DNA of 52,069 bases from Verrucomicrobiota bacterium (GTDB lineage: Bacteria > Verrucomicrobiota > Verrucomicrobiia > Limisphaerales > UBA9464), in NCBI GenBank assembly GCA_025363585.1, contig JANYDN010000162.1, positions 1-52,069 of the forward strand, read 5' to 3'. Below, piece by piece: positions 1 through 8,020 of the stretch; position 1 is the first letter of the stretch, and every line of letters starts with the position of its first letter. The translations under genes were made by a program, and so were the position numbers. The notes beneath the pieces are model-generated. The model was not told where the DNA came from, made no database searches, and worked only from the letters and a program-made list of their open reading frames with translations.

Positions 1-25
1 ATCATTCCGGCTTAGCCGGAACGAT

Positions 26-402
26 GCAGTCGCGGCAGGGGAATTTATCTCACGCCAAGCCGGGCCAAGGCCATCCAGGGGGCAAAGACCGCCGGCGTGT
101 CTTTTCACCGAACGGCGGGATTCGGCGAGGGCATTCCAGTGCCCTTAATGAAGCTTTGGATGGCCTGGGTCCCCTACCAATGAACCGAAGGCGATGTTCC
201 ATCCTCATCCGCAGATGACGCAGATTTCGCGGATGTAGGTCGGCACCGGGCCAAAACACGCCGACGGTTCGAGACATGCCTCACCCAACGTGCATCCGCG
301 GAATCTGCGTCATCTGCGGATAATGCTTCCTTGGCGGTTCATTGCGGCATGGCACCCCGTCAGTGGGGGGCGGGCCTCGGCGTGGGGAATTCCCGTTTTC
401 CT
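26..402. repeat. Dispersed inverted-repeat element, copy 1 (longer form)
   Basis: Non-coding. It begins with a segment starting GCAGTCGCGGCAGGGG, then CACGCCAAG and CCAAGGCCATCCA, all of which recur at 404, 35133 and 49933. From 206 to 400 it contains a block repeated almost perfectly at 495-690 (constant offset 289). Inside that block TCCGCAGATGACGCAG and its reverse complement form arms of about 28 bases separated by about 60 bases. Bases 1-25 just before it form an inverted repeat of ATCRTTCCGGCT, which looks like the junction of two element ends. Compared with copy 2 it carries roughly 85 extra bases between the two segments (about 110-205). Small reading frames across it are not conserved between copies, so I treat them as spurious. 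Confidence 0.75.
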
Positions 403-403
403 A

Positions 404-710
404 GTCGCGGCAGGGGAATTTATTTCACGCCAAGACGGGCCAAGGCCATCCAAGGGGGCAAAAACCGCCGGAGTGTCTTTTCACCGATCCATCCCATCCG
501 CAGATGACGCAGATTTCGCAGATGTAGGTCGGCACCGGTCCAAAACACGCCGGCGGTTCGAGACATGCCTCACCCAACGTGCATCTGCGGAATCTGCGCC
601 ATCTGCGGACAATGCTTCCTTGGCGGTTCATTGCGGCATGGCACCCCGTCAGTGAAGGGTGGGCCTTGGCGTGAGGAATTCCCATTTTTCCCAACGAATC
701 GTTCCGGCTC
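404..710. repeat. Dispersed inverted-repeat element, copy 2 (shorter form)
   Basis: This is a second, directly repeated copy of the element at 26-402, starting at the same GTCGCGGCAGGGG motif (offset 375 at the left end, 289 in the right-hand block). The right end reads TTGGCGTGAGGAATTCCC and finishes near ATCGTTCCGGCT. The same right end occurs, in one orientation or the other, at 35280-35326 and 50088-50122. The two copies differ mainly by the loss of about 85 internal bases here. No transposase accompanies it, so a non-autonomous or passively amplified repeat is the simplest reading. Confidence 0.75.
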
Positions 711-770
711 GGTCGGCCGCCCGACTTCGCATCGGAAAAATTCCCCACACGGGAGTTCCGGCGATTGACT

Positions 771-803
771 CGGATAATCCAGCTTTCAAAGCTGGATTAT
801 CCG
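771..803. repeat. Near-perfect palindrome in the leader region of the first cupin gene
   Basis: Two 16-base arms (left arm CGGATAATCCAGCTTT) flank a single central base, making a 33-base palindrome. It could form a strong hairpin or cruciform. It lies about 165 bases upstream of the first cupin start, in an otherwise empty stretch (711-968). No T-run follows on either strand, so it is not a typical intrinsic terminator. A protein-binding site or another dispersed palindrome are the alternatives. Confidence 0.7.
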
Positions 804-968
804 GCCTGTCGGGCTGTGAAAAAAACCGTGTGCACGATGGAGCCGACCGGGTCAGGAAACTGGCGGCGCACTCCCTTGGATCGGGGAATAATACCCGGTC
901 GTCGCGCCACGAATGCGTTCGCGCGCTTGCCTTGCGCCGCCGCGCCGTGGACAACGGGGCCGCACTCC

Positions 969-1382
969 ATGAACACCCCGTCGCGCCGGTTCATCACCAC
1001 CGCCGAAGCCCTGAAGGAAGACTACAAGGGTCGGACGAACTATTGGCTGGCGCGGCCGGAGATCGCGGACGCGAAGGATCTCCAGTTGTGCCGCGCGGTG
1101 CTTCCCGCCGGCGAGGGCCACAACTTCCACACGCATCCCGAACTCGAGGAAATCATCTACGTGCTTGAGGGCGAGGTGGAGCAGTGGGTGGAGAACGAGA
1201 AGCGGGTGCTGAAGCCGGGCGAGGTCGCGCACATCCCGCGCGGCATCGTGCACGCGACGTTCAATGCGTCCGCGCGCGACGCGGTGATCCTCGCGATCCT
1301 TTCGCCCGCGGCGGCGAAAGGCCCTTTCCTCGTCGACGTGAGCGGCGAGGAGCCGTGGAAGTCGCTGAGGATGCCCAGGTGA
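969..1382 (+). CDS. Cupin-domain protein (first of a tandem pair)
   Basis: A 137-residue single-domain cupin. Motif 1 is complete (GEGHNFHTHPELEE, then a glycine after IIYVLE), giving two histidines and a glutamate for metal binding. Motif 2 (PRGIVHATFN) supplies the third histidine. The fold is a small beta barrel and the substrate cannot be read from sequence. I chose the ATG at 969 (MNTPSRRF) because the upstream extension of the frame is arginine-rich, translates the intergenic repeat region and has no cupin character. Seven bases separate it from a second cupin on the same strand with the same architecture, so the two are probably co-transcribed duplicates. Small metal-dependent enzymes and sugar- or ligand-binding regulators share this architecture, so I give no specific function. 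Confidence 0.85.
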   Translation: MNTPSRRFITTAEALKEDYKGRTNYWLARPEIADAKDLQLCRAVLPAGEGHNFHTHPELEEIIYVLEGEVEQWVENEKRVLKPGEVAHIPRGIVHATFNASARDAVILAILSPAAAKGPFLVDVSGEEPWKSLRMPR

Positions 1383-1389
1383 TCCCGTC

Positions 1390-1848
1390 ATGAGCTCCGC
1401 GCCCGTTTCCCCCGCCGACCGTCGGTTCGTCACCGTCACCGAGACCGTCACGGAAATCTCGCCGTTCACGCTGAACGCGTGGATGTCGCGTCCCGACATC
1501 GTTCCGTGCCGGGATGTGTTGCTCGTCCGCGCCACGATGGAGCCGGGGTTCTGCCATCCGTTCCACCATCATCCGACCCGCGAGGAAATCATCTACGTCG
1601 TGTCGGGCCAGGCGGAGCAGTGGTGCGGCGATTCGTATCGCGTGTTGAAGCCCGGGGAGATGGTGCTGATCCCGAAGGGCGAAGTGCACGGCACGTACAA
1701 TCCGTTCCGAGAACCCGTGGTGTTTCTGGCGATCCTCTCGCCCGCGGAAGCGGCCGGACCCGACATGGTGGATTCTTCGGGCGAGGCGCCGTGGTTGGGA
1801 AAGCGCGAGGCGCTCGGGTTGCCGGCTTGCGTGATGCGACCGGTCTGA
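1390..1848 (+). CDS. Cupin-domain protein (second of a tandem pair)
   Basis: A 152-residue cupin, clearly paralogous to its upstream neighbour: the two share REEIIYV/LEEIIYV, RVLKPGE, IPKG/IPRG and an ILSPA segment in the same order. Motif 1 has an unusually histidine-rich core (HPFHHHPTREE) and motif 2 reads PKGEVHGTYN, so the metal site looks intact. It starts at an ATG seven bases after the stop of the first cupin. The tandem arrangement suggests local duplication and perhaps a hetero-oligomer or two related substrates. The function is otherwise unknown. It converges with the pseudopilin gene on the opposite strand, with only 12 bases between stops and no obvious terminator hairpin. Confidence 0.85.
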   Translation: MSSAPVSPADRRFVTVTETVTEISPFTLNAWMSRPDIVPCRDVLLVRATMEPGFCHPFHHHPTREEIIYVVSGQAEQWCGDSYRVLKPGEMVLIPKGEVHGTYNPFREPVVFLAILSPAEAAGPDMVDSSGEAPWLGKREALGLPACVMRPV

Positions 1849-1860
1849 TGTGTCGGATGT

Positions 1861-2574
1861 TCAATCCCGCTCGAGGGTGAAGAGCGGACGCGGCGCGCTT
1901 CGGCGCAACTCCACGTGGCCGTCCGCGAAACCAAGGTTGGCGCGGAACTTCCCTTTCTTCGCGTTGCCCGTCACGCCGCGGTCGGTCTCGGTGCTCCGCT
2001 CGTTGCCCCCGCTGTGCCGGTAACAGACGTTGCCGCTCCCGGCTCCGTCGGGATACAGGCAGGCATCCCATCCGTCCGTGTCGCCGTAGAGGACGGTCCC
2101 GACCGGATCCAGCACGTGGCGCGAACCGGTTCCTTTCTCGCCGTTGTTGATGAGTCCGTTCTGCGCGTAGGCGAGGTAGCCCCAGTAACCGCCGGCCTGC
2201 AGCGCCGCGTTCGCCTTCTGGTCCTTGCGCTGGATGCTCGACGGACAAATGAAAATCCCTTTCCCCGCCTCCTTTGCCGAACGCCCGACGTACGGCTGCA
2301 ATTGGCTGTACCAAATCGGCGGTACCGGTCCGCTGAGCCACTCGGCGCGGGGCCAACCGATCGGGTACGACTCGTGGTCCTGGTCGTACATCGACGCCGC
2401 CATCACGAGCTGGCGCAGGTTGCTTTGGCACGCGGCGGCGCGCGCCTTGTCGCGGCCACGCGCGAGGGCGGGCATGATCATGCCCGCAAGGATGGCGATG
2501 ATCGCCACGACGACGAGAAGTTCGATCAGGGTGAATCCCGACCGAGGAAAGTTTTCGGAACGGCGAAGTTTCAT
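1861..2574 (-). CDS. Type II secretion-like pseudopilin with prepilin leader
   Basis: A 237-residue protein opening with a short basic leader, then [17 protein letters not shown]. This is the class III prepilin signal: cleavage after the glycine, methylated phenylalanine, glutamate at position 5 of the mature protein, and a hydrophobic assembly helix. The rest is a globular domain with the GFADGHVE motif near the C-terminus that is typical of the very numerous Verrucomicrobia/Planctomycetes proteins with a prepilin-type cleavage/methylation domain. Its ATG overlaps the stop of the upstream lipoprotein gene (ATGA), so the two are translationally coupled. The family is usually predicted to be surface or periplasmic, processed by a prepilin peptidase. 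Its real role is not established. A relative lies at 51262-52032. Confidence 0.9.
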   Translation of the reverse strand: MKLRRSENFPRSGFTLIELLVVVAIIAILAGMIMPALARGRDKARAAACQSNLRQLVMAASMYDQDHESYPIGWPRAEWLSGPVPPIWYSQLQPYVGRSAKEAGKGIFICPSSIQRKDQKANAALQAGGYWGYLAYAQNGLINNGEKGTGSRHVLDPVGTVLYGDTDGWDACLYPDGAGSGNVCYRHSGGNERSTETDRGVTGNAKKGKFRANLGFADGHVELRRSAPRPLFTLERD

Positions 2575-3158
2575 AGGCGCGCCTTGATCGCACGGATTCC
2601 CCGGCCCAGCACGGGCACTTGCTGGAACAATCCCGCGGTGCTGTCCCAATAGTCCTGGTGCAACAGGACGCGTCCCCGTTCGTCGAAGCGAATCTGCGAG
2701 ATGCCGATCGTGCGGATGGTCTCGCCCTTCGCCACGCTTTTCATCCGGACATCCATCACCCAGCGGAAATAGTAAGTGCCGTCCGAAGCCCGCGTCACGT
2801 CGTCGAACGTCGCCGTCACTCTTTCGGCCGACTCCATCGTTGCCTCGAAATATTTCCGGATCGCGTCGGAGCCACGGAGGGTCTTGAGGGTGTCGTTGAG
2901 GAAGGCGTCGGGCGCGTAGACGTTGGTGGTTTCGGTGCGGACGCGTTCGAGCGTCATCTCGCCAAGGAACCGTTTCACGCGGGCGATGCCGTCGCGTTCG
3001 GCGTCGGAACCCGCCGCGACGTTGGGCAGGCCGGCGATCGTCGCGAGGGCCGCGGCGTGCTCGGCGGAAAAGTCGGTTTGCTTCGGCACCGTCCGGCAGC
3101 CGAGCGCGAGACAACCGACGGCAAGGATGACGACCAAAGCGCCGATGGCCTTCTTCAT
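2571..3158 (-). CDS. SnoaL/NTF2-like lipoprotein
   Basis: A 195-residue protein with a lipoprotein signal: positively charged start, hydrophobic stretch and lipobox LALGC, giving a lipidated cysteine at about residue 21. After a helical region (about 30-80), residues about 85-180 look like the cone-shaped SnoaL/NTF2-like fold used by polyketide cyclases and by many stress or scavenging proteins: an F-L-N-D-T-L-K-T-L-R-G helix, IRKYFEATM, and strands with YYFRWVMDV and ISQIRFDERGRVLLHQDYWD. The W-D near the end fits that family. It is the first gene of a two-gene unit, with the pseudopilin overlapping its stop. The 122 bases upstream separate it from the large propeller gene on the same strand, so read-through is possible. 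Confidence 0.75.
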   Translation of the reverse strand: MKKAIGALVVILAVGCLALGCRTVPKQTDFSAEHAAALATIAGLPNVAAGSDAERDGIARVKRFLGEMTLERVRTETTNVYAPDAFLNDTLKTLRGSDAIRKYFEATMESAERVTATFDDVTRASDGTYYFRWVMDVRMKSVAKGETIRTIGISQIRFDERGRVLLHQDYWDSTAGLFQQVPVLGRGIRAIKARL

Positions 3159-3280
3159 GGTACACCCATGCGCCGAAACGGCCCGATCGGCAAGGGTGCC
3201 GAACGGGCCGTTGGCCAACAAATCCGGCGTGAGTCGCGGAAGTGGCGGCGGGCCGCCGCCACCCACGGAGACCCTGCCGT

Positions 3281-6200
3281 TCAGTTGCCGTCTGCCGACA
3301 CCGGTTTCACCTCGGGCGCGGCCGGGTGCGCGGCGATATAGGCATCGACGTCCTTGGTGATGACGAGTTGGCCCCACATGAGGAGCGGGTGTCCGGGGAA
3401 GGTGCAGACGAACTCGTGCACCGCTTCCTCGTCGGGTGCCTTGAGCTTGAGGACCTCGCGTTGGCCGGCCTCGATCAGCTTGGTGCCGGCCCAGAGATCG
3501 GCCGTCTTCGGGAAGAAGGAACGGCCGCGGTTGTCGAACTCGTCGGGCTTCATGAGCGCCGCGGCGGCGCCGACCCTCTCTCGCGTGCCGGGCCGAACGA
3601 GCGCGAGGTTGTGCGGCATGAAGTCGCCGTTCTCGAACGCGATCTCGAACGGCTTGCCGGCCTCGACCACGAGGCGCGTGGTGTCGAACCGCATCTGCTC
3701 GCGGACCGTGCGCACCACGAACACCGCCACGCGCAGGCCCTTCAGGTCGGCCCGGAGCGCGGTGGCCGCCGGGGCGTCGAGGACGCCGGCAAGATCGTCG
3801 GCGAGTTGGATCGTCTCGACGTATTCGGTCGAGGTGCGGTCGGCCGCGGGGACGGTCCGGGCCCACGCGATGAGGTCGCGCGCGACGCCGCCGGCCTGTG
3901 CTTTCGGCCACGACGCGCGGGGGAGCGATCGGACGCCGCGGGCCGCGGTGCTGACTTGGTCGCGGTCGTGGATGAGTGTGCCGAGCGAGGCGAAGGTCGC
4001 TTCCGGCTCGCGGCCCATGCTGACGAGCGCGCGGATTGCGGCGCGTTTGACCGATCCGCCGGCGTTGGCGGAGACGGTGATCACCGCGGGTTCGCGCGGC
4101 GCGGGGATGCCGGTCTTGGTGAACACCGGCGCGTGCTGCGCATCGAGTGCGACGAGCGTGAATCCCTCGAGGCGTTTGCCCAGCGCGCCGTCGCCCTCGG
4201 TACGATTGAACACCTTCACGCTTTCGACCGGGTATTCGCGGCCGAGATCGACCTCCCACCAGGGATGGTCCTCGTTCTCGGCGGAATGGGTCTGGGAGCC
4301 CGACGAGAAAGCGCCGTCGGTGTTGCCGTCGATGGCGCGCTTGGCATCGGCGCCGTTCGCCGTGCTGGATTGCTTGGCGGTGCCGCCGAGCGCGACGTTG
4401 CGGTTGTCGCTGAACACCTGCACCTCGGCGAGCGTGAGCGTGCCGACGCGTGGGAGTTCGACGCGCACGTAGCGCACGCCGCCGCCCGCGTTGGCCGCGG
4501 GATTCTCGGACAGCAACGGCTTCAGGCGGGAATACGGTTTCGCGCGCAGGTCGGTGTCGAGGATGGTCGGCAACCCGTTGAGAAGATCGGCCATCGAGCC
4601 GGGCTTGGACTTGGCGGCGTCCCAGACGCGGTCGAACGAATCGTCCGCCACGGCGAGCGCGGCCCAGGCGCCCTCGCGCACTTCGGGACGCGGGGAAGCG
4701 GTGGCGAGCGACGCGAGACGGTCGCGGACGCCGACGAGTTCCTTGGGCGATTGCTGCGGGAGCAACCGTCCCAGCGCGGGCGCGGCGGCGGAATCCGCGG
4801 ATTCGGCGAGGCCGAGCAATTCGGCGGCGCGCGTCGAGCCCTTCGCCTTTGCGAGTTCCATCAATGCCGCGCCTCGATCGGCATCCAGGACGTCCGGACG
4901 GCGCAGGATCGCGCCGAGCACGCCGGGCGTGTGCGGCAGCTTCAGCAATTCCTGCGTGCCGACGGCCTTGATCAGGTAATCGACCCCGGCCGGATTGCCA
5001 TCGGCGACCGGGCGTCCCGCGGCGATCGCCGGGCGCCACCACTTCTCGAGCTGGCGCATGGTCTCGCGGAGCGTGTAGTCGAGGTAGTAATCGGTGGGCT
5101 TCGCCAGCGCGGCGAGCGCCACGTCGGCGGCCTCGGCGACGCGGAAGAAACTCGCGGCGCGGACGGCCTCGAGACGCACGCGGGGATTCTCGTCCTGGGC
5201 CTGGACCTTCAGGAGCGCCAGCGCGTCGGGAACGCGGTCGCGCCAATAACAAAGCACGCGGGTGGCCGCGGTGCGCGCGTGCGGGTCCGACGAGCGGAGC
5301 AACGTGCGGAGCAAACCGTCGTCGACGACGTTGTGCCATTGGTGGACCCAGAGCGCCTCGGTGAGGTGATGCCAATACTCCGGCTCGGACGGCGAGAGTT
5401 TCGCGGCCCAGGCCTTCGTCGCGGCGATGACTTCCGCGCTGGGTCGGCTGCCGAGCTCGATCTTCGCGAGTTCGCGGACGCCGTTCTCGGGTTCCTTCAG
5501 CAAGCCAAGCAACGCGGGAATCGGTTGGCCGGAGATCAAGGGCTGCTTCAGCAGCGGGCGGCCGGGATACGTCATCTTGTAGATGCGGCCGTGCTGGTGG
5601 TCGCGATTCGGGTCGCGCAGATGGTGCTGCATGTGCCCGATGATCGCGTTGGACCAATCGCAGAAATACAACGCGCCGTCCGCGCCGATGCTCGCGCAGA
5701 TCGGGCGGAAATTCGGGTCGCTCGACGACACGATGTTCTCGAGCGTCTCGCCCTTGAGGCCCGATCCGTCCTCGGAAACCTTGACGCGGTAGATGCCCTG
5801 GAAACCGATGACGTTGAGGTTCAGGAAATTTCCCTGGAACTCCTCCGGGAAGTGACGGCTGCTGATCATCGTCGTGCCGGGGCAGGGGCGGGACGGACGG
5901 TTCCAGAACTCGCGCATGCCCGGGTGTTTCATCGGGTAGTCGATGTGCCCGCTGAACGCCGGCGCGAAGTAGTTCGCGTTGCCGGTCGCGTCGGTGACGA
6001 TGTCGTTGCCCCAGCGGTCGAAGACTTTTCCATGCGGGTTCGCGAAGCCGTACGCGGCGTATACCTCGAACTTCGCCGTGCGCGGTTCGAACCGCAGGAT
6101 CGCGGCGTCGTCGTTCCGCACCGGGCCCTCGCCCGTTTCCACCTGAGTCCGATGGAACACGCCGTCGGAGAGATAAATCGAGCCGCCGGGATCGAGCGAC

Positions 6201-7693
6201 ACCGCGTTCGAGGTGTGGTGGGAGTCCGCGGAATCGAGACCCATCAGCACCCGTTCCTTCGTGTCCGCCTTGCCGTCGCCGTCGGTGTCGCGCAGGAACC
6301 AGAGGTCCGGCGCCTGCACCACGAGGACGCCGTCCTTGTAGAACTGGAAGCCGGTCGGCGCGTTGAGGTCGTCCGTGAAATGCGTGCACTTGTCGGCCTT
6401 GCCGTCGCCATCGGTGTCCTCGAACACCAACAGGCTGTCGCCGACCTTCGAGTCGGGAGTGCGTTCCGGATAGTTGCGCCACACCGCGACCCAGAGGCGG
6501 CCCTTGGTATCCCACGCCATCTGGAGCGGCTTGATCAACTCGGGCCAACGCTCCTCGCTCGCGAACAACTTCACGTCGAGTCCGGAATGCACCGTCATCT
6601 TCGCGATCGCCTCCTCGCCGCCGAGGAACACGTGCGAGCCGTCGGGATTCTCGCCGCGCTTGTTGGTCACGACCGGCGTCACCGGCGGAAGATTGCTGTC
6701 GTTCGGCTCCGCTTCCTTGCCCTTGGCCGCGGCCCACACGACAACGTCGCGATTGGCGGTCATGGTGTCGCGCACCGCCATTTCCTCCTGCATCACCTTG
6801 TAGTTGGAGACGTAGGGCGCGGGCGCGTTGCGATCGCTGATGAACCCGCCTTTGTCCGGCTGGTAGGCCAGCGCCGAGCGGCCGCCGTACACGTTGTAGC
6901 CGTCGACCGTGCGGTAGCGGCTATGCCACATCCCGTTCTTCTCGTTCACCGCGAGGCGCAGTTTCTCGAGGTTCCAGGCGGGTGCGGCCGTGCCGAACAA
7001 CGCTTGGTAGATCACGTTGGCGACCCGTCGGTCGCCCTCCGCTCCCAGAAGATAGCCATTGATCGTCAGCGACTCGCCCTTCGCGGCCGCCTCGGTGTAA
7101 AGCCGCTCGCTCGCGGCGAAGAGATCCACGAACTGGACGTCGTTGGCCTTCGCCACTTCCGCCATCGCCGCCGAATAGATCCGGCGGTTCGCGTTCGCCG
7201 GACCGGGATCCGCGAAGTTCGGATCCTGGTGCCGCTCGTCGGCGGGCGAGGAGAACAGCACGACGCGCGCGTTGCCGCGGCCCGAGAAATCCTTCGCCCG
7301 CGTTTCCTTCAGGTAGCGATCAAGGTCCGCCTTGAACTTGTCGAGACCGGCCGGGCCCTGCGCCGCCTCGTTGGCGCCGAAGAACGCGAGGATCACGTCG
7401 GCCTTCGTCCGCTTCAGCCAGTCGTCCGGCGTGCCGAAGTTTTCCGAACGATGCCGCGTCACCACCTCGTCGCCCGCGACGGCAAGGTTGCGGAAGACCA
7501 AGGCGTGCTCGGGGAAGCGCGCGTGCACCAGGGACTCGAGATAGCCCGAGTGCTGGAAACGGTCGGCCACCGCGCCGCCGACCAACGCGACGTGGTCGCC
7601 CGGATTGAGTTTGAAAGCGGCCGGTTCGGCATGGAGGCCCCATGCCACCGCGAAGCACGCGGCCGACACCAAGAGGCGGTTTTTGATGCTCAT
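3281..7693 (-). CDS. Giant secreted protein: SGNH-like, PVC dehydrogenase propeller, HEAT, discoidin and cupredoxin domains
   Basis: A 1470-residue protein with an N-terminal Sec signal (about 1-22). Domains in order: an SGNH-hydrolase-like domain (about 30-235); the beta-propeller of the 'putative membrane-bound dehydrogenase' family (about 370-710) with two calcium-loop motifs DTDGDGKAD at 426 and 469; HEAT-like repeats (about 720-1010); an F5/8 type C (discoidin) domain (about 1070-1205); and a C-terminal cupredoxin (about 1340-1450). The cupredoxin has H1361 and C-x4-H-x3-M (C1430, H1435, M1439), the azurin-type blue-copper ligand set. Relatives often end in a CxxCH cytochrome domain, and I find no CxxCH here. 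The SGNH nucleophile position reads GGA instead of GDS and the C-terminal Asp-x-x-His block is missing, so that domain is probably non-catalytic. Start chosen at the ATG before the signal peptide. Likely a periplasmic or surface electron-transfer or sugar-oxidising protein. Confidence 0.9.
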   Translation of the reverse strand: MSIKNRLLVSAACFAVAWGLHAEPAAFKLNPGDHVALVGGAVADRFQHSGYLESLVHARFPEHALVFRNLAVAGDEVVTRHRSENFGTPDDWLKRTKADVILAFFGANEAAQGPAGLDKFKADLDRYLKETRAKDFSGRGNARVVLFSSPADERHQDPNFADPGPANANRRIYSAAMAEVAKANDVQFVDLFAASERLYTEAAAKGESLTINGYLLGAEGDRRVANVIYQALFGTAAPAWNLEKLRLAVNEKNGMWHSRYRTVDGYNVYGGRSALAYQPDKGGFISDRNAPAPYVSNYKVMQEEMAVRDTMTANRDVVVWAAAKGKEAEPNDSNLPPVTPVVTNKRGENPDGSHVFLGGEEAIAKMTVHSGLDVKLFASEERWPELIKPLQMAWDTKGRLWVAVWRNYPERTPDSKVGDSLLVFEDTDGDGKADKCTHFTDDLNAPTGFQFYKDGVLVVQAPDLWFLRDTDGDGKADTKERVLMGLDSADSHHTSNAVSLDPGGSIYLSDGVFHRTQVETGEGPVRNDDAAILRFEPRTAKFEVYAAYGFANPHGKVFDRWGNDIVTDATGNANYFAPAFSGHIDYPMKHPGMREFWNRPSRPCPGTTMISSRHFPEEFQGNFLNLNVIGFQGIYRVKVSEDGSGLKGETLENIVSSSDPNFRPICASIGADGALYFCDWSNAIIGHMQHHLRDPNRDHQHGRIYKMTYPGRPLLKQPLISGQPIPALLGLLKEPENGVRELAKIELGSRPSAEVIAATKAWAAKLSPSEPEYWHHLTEALWVHQWHNVVDDGLLRTLLRSSDPHARTAATRVLCYWRDRVPDALALLKVQAQDENPRVRLEAVRAASFFRVAEAADVALAALAKPTDYYLDYTLRETMRQLEKWWRPAIAAGRPVADGNPAGVDYLIKAVGTQELLKLPHTPGVLGAILRRPDVLDADRGAALMELAKAKGSTRAAELLGLAESADSAAAPALGRLLPQQSPKELVGVRDRLASLATASPRPEVREGAWAALAVADDSFDRVWDAAKSKPGSMADLLNGLPTILDTDLRAKPYSRLKPLLSENPAANAGGGVRYVRVELPRVGTLTLAEVQVFSDNRNVALGGTAKQSSTANGADAKRAIDGNTDGAFSSGSQTHSAENEDHPWWEVDLGREYPVESVKVFNRTEGDGALGKRLEGFTLVALDAQHAPVFTKTGIPAPREPAVITVSANAGGSVKRAAIRALVSMGREPEATFASLGTLIHDRDQVSTAARGVRSLPRASWPKAQAGGVARDLIAWARTVPAADRTSTEYVETIQLADDLAGVLDAPAATALRADLKGLRVAVFVVRTVREQMRFDTTRLVVEAGKPFEIAFENGDFMPHNLALVRPGTRERVGAAAALMKPDEFDNRGRSFFPKTADLWAGTKLIEAGQREVLKLKAPDEEAVHEFVCTFPGHPLLMWGQLVITKDVDAYIAAHPAAPEVKPVSADGN

Positions 7694-8020
7694 GGAAAAG
7701 TGTGTCGAGGATGCCGGCATCCGCCGCTGGCCGTGAAGGCCGAAATGCGGAAACGCGACAACGTCCGTCGTCGGACGTTGCACGGCGCGCGGGATTCACC
7801 CCGGTTTGGGCGAGGCGACGCGGCGACGGACCGGTGGGGCGGGACGGGCCGCCTCCGGCGCCGTGGCGACCGCGGTGACGCGGTGACGCGGTGGATCTGG
7901 GATGGGCCCGGAACCCGGGCAAGGTCCGCCAACTCACGATGGCTGCCACGGGCCCGCCCTGTATTCGCCGGAAGTTCGCTGCTTGAAACCCGGGACCCGG
8001 GAACTTGAGACTCGCCGCCG
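7694..8020. repeat. Intergenic stretch with a CTCACG-loop palindromic unit (7863-7949)
   Basis: No gene is visible between the propeller gene and the permease. Bases 7863-7949 start with GTGGC, contain GCGGTGACGCGG twice in tandem, and end in a segment GGTCCGCCAACTCACGATGG followed by CTGCCAC. The same end recurs at 38470-38496, 38550-38577 and, inverted, at 36100-36125. Just downstream, 7981-8016 contains a degenerate 'gcttgaaac...gaacttgagac' motif also seen at 9046, 10689 and 8790. These are dispersed repeats rather than coding sequence. Confidence 0.6.

Noticed and set aside
26-710. CRISPR array
   Set aside because: There are only two large, mosaic copies with no regular short repeats or unique spacers, and no cas genes.
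24-768. Several short frames in the first 770 bases
   Set aside because: They translate repeat copies, in different frames in different copies, and none is conserved.
3242-8008. A 1588-codon open frame on the plus strand opposite the giant propeller protein
   Set aside because: It is the antisense shadow of a GC-rich gene: Arg/Gly/Val/Glu-biased, no domain, and the minus-strand frame has clear domains throughout.
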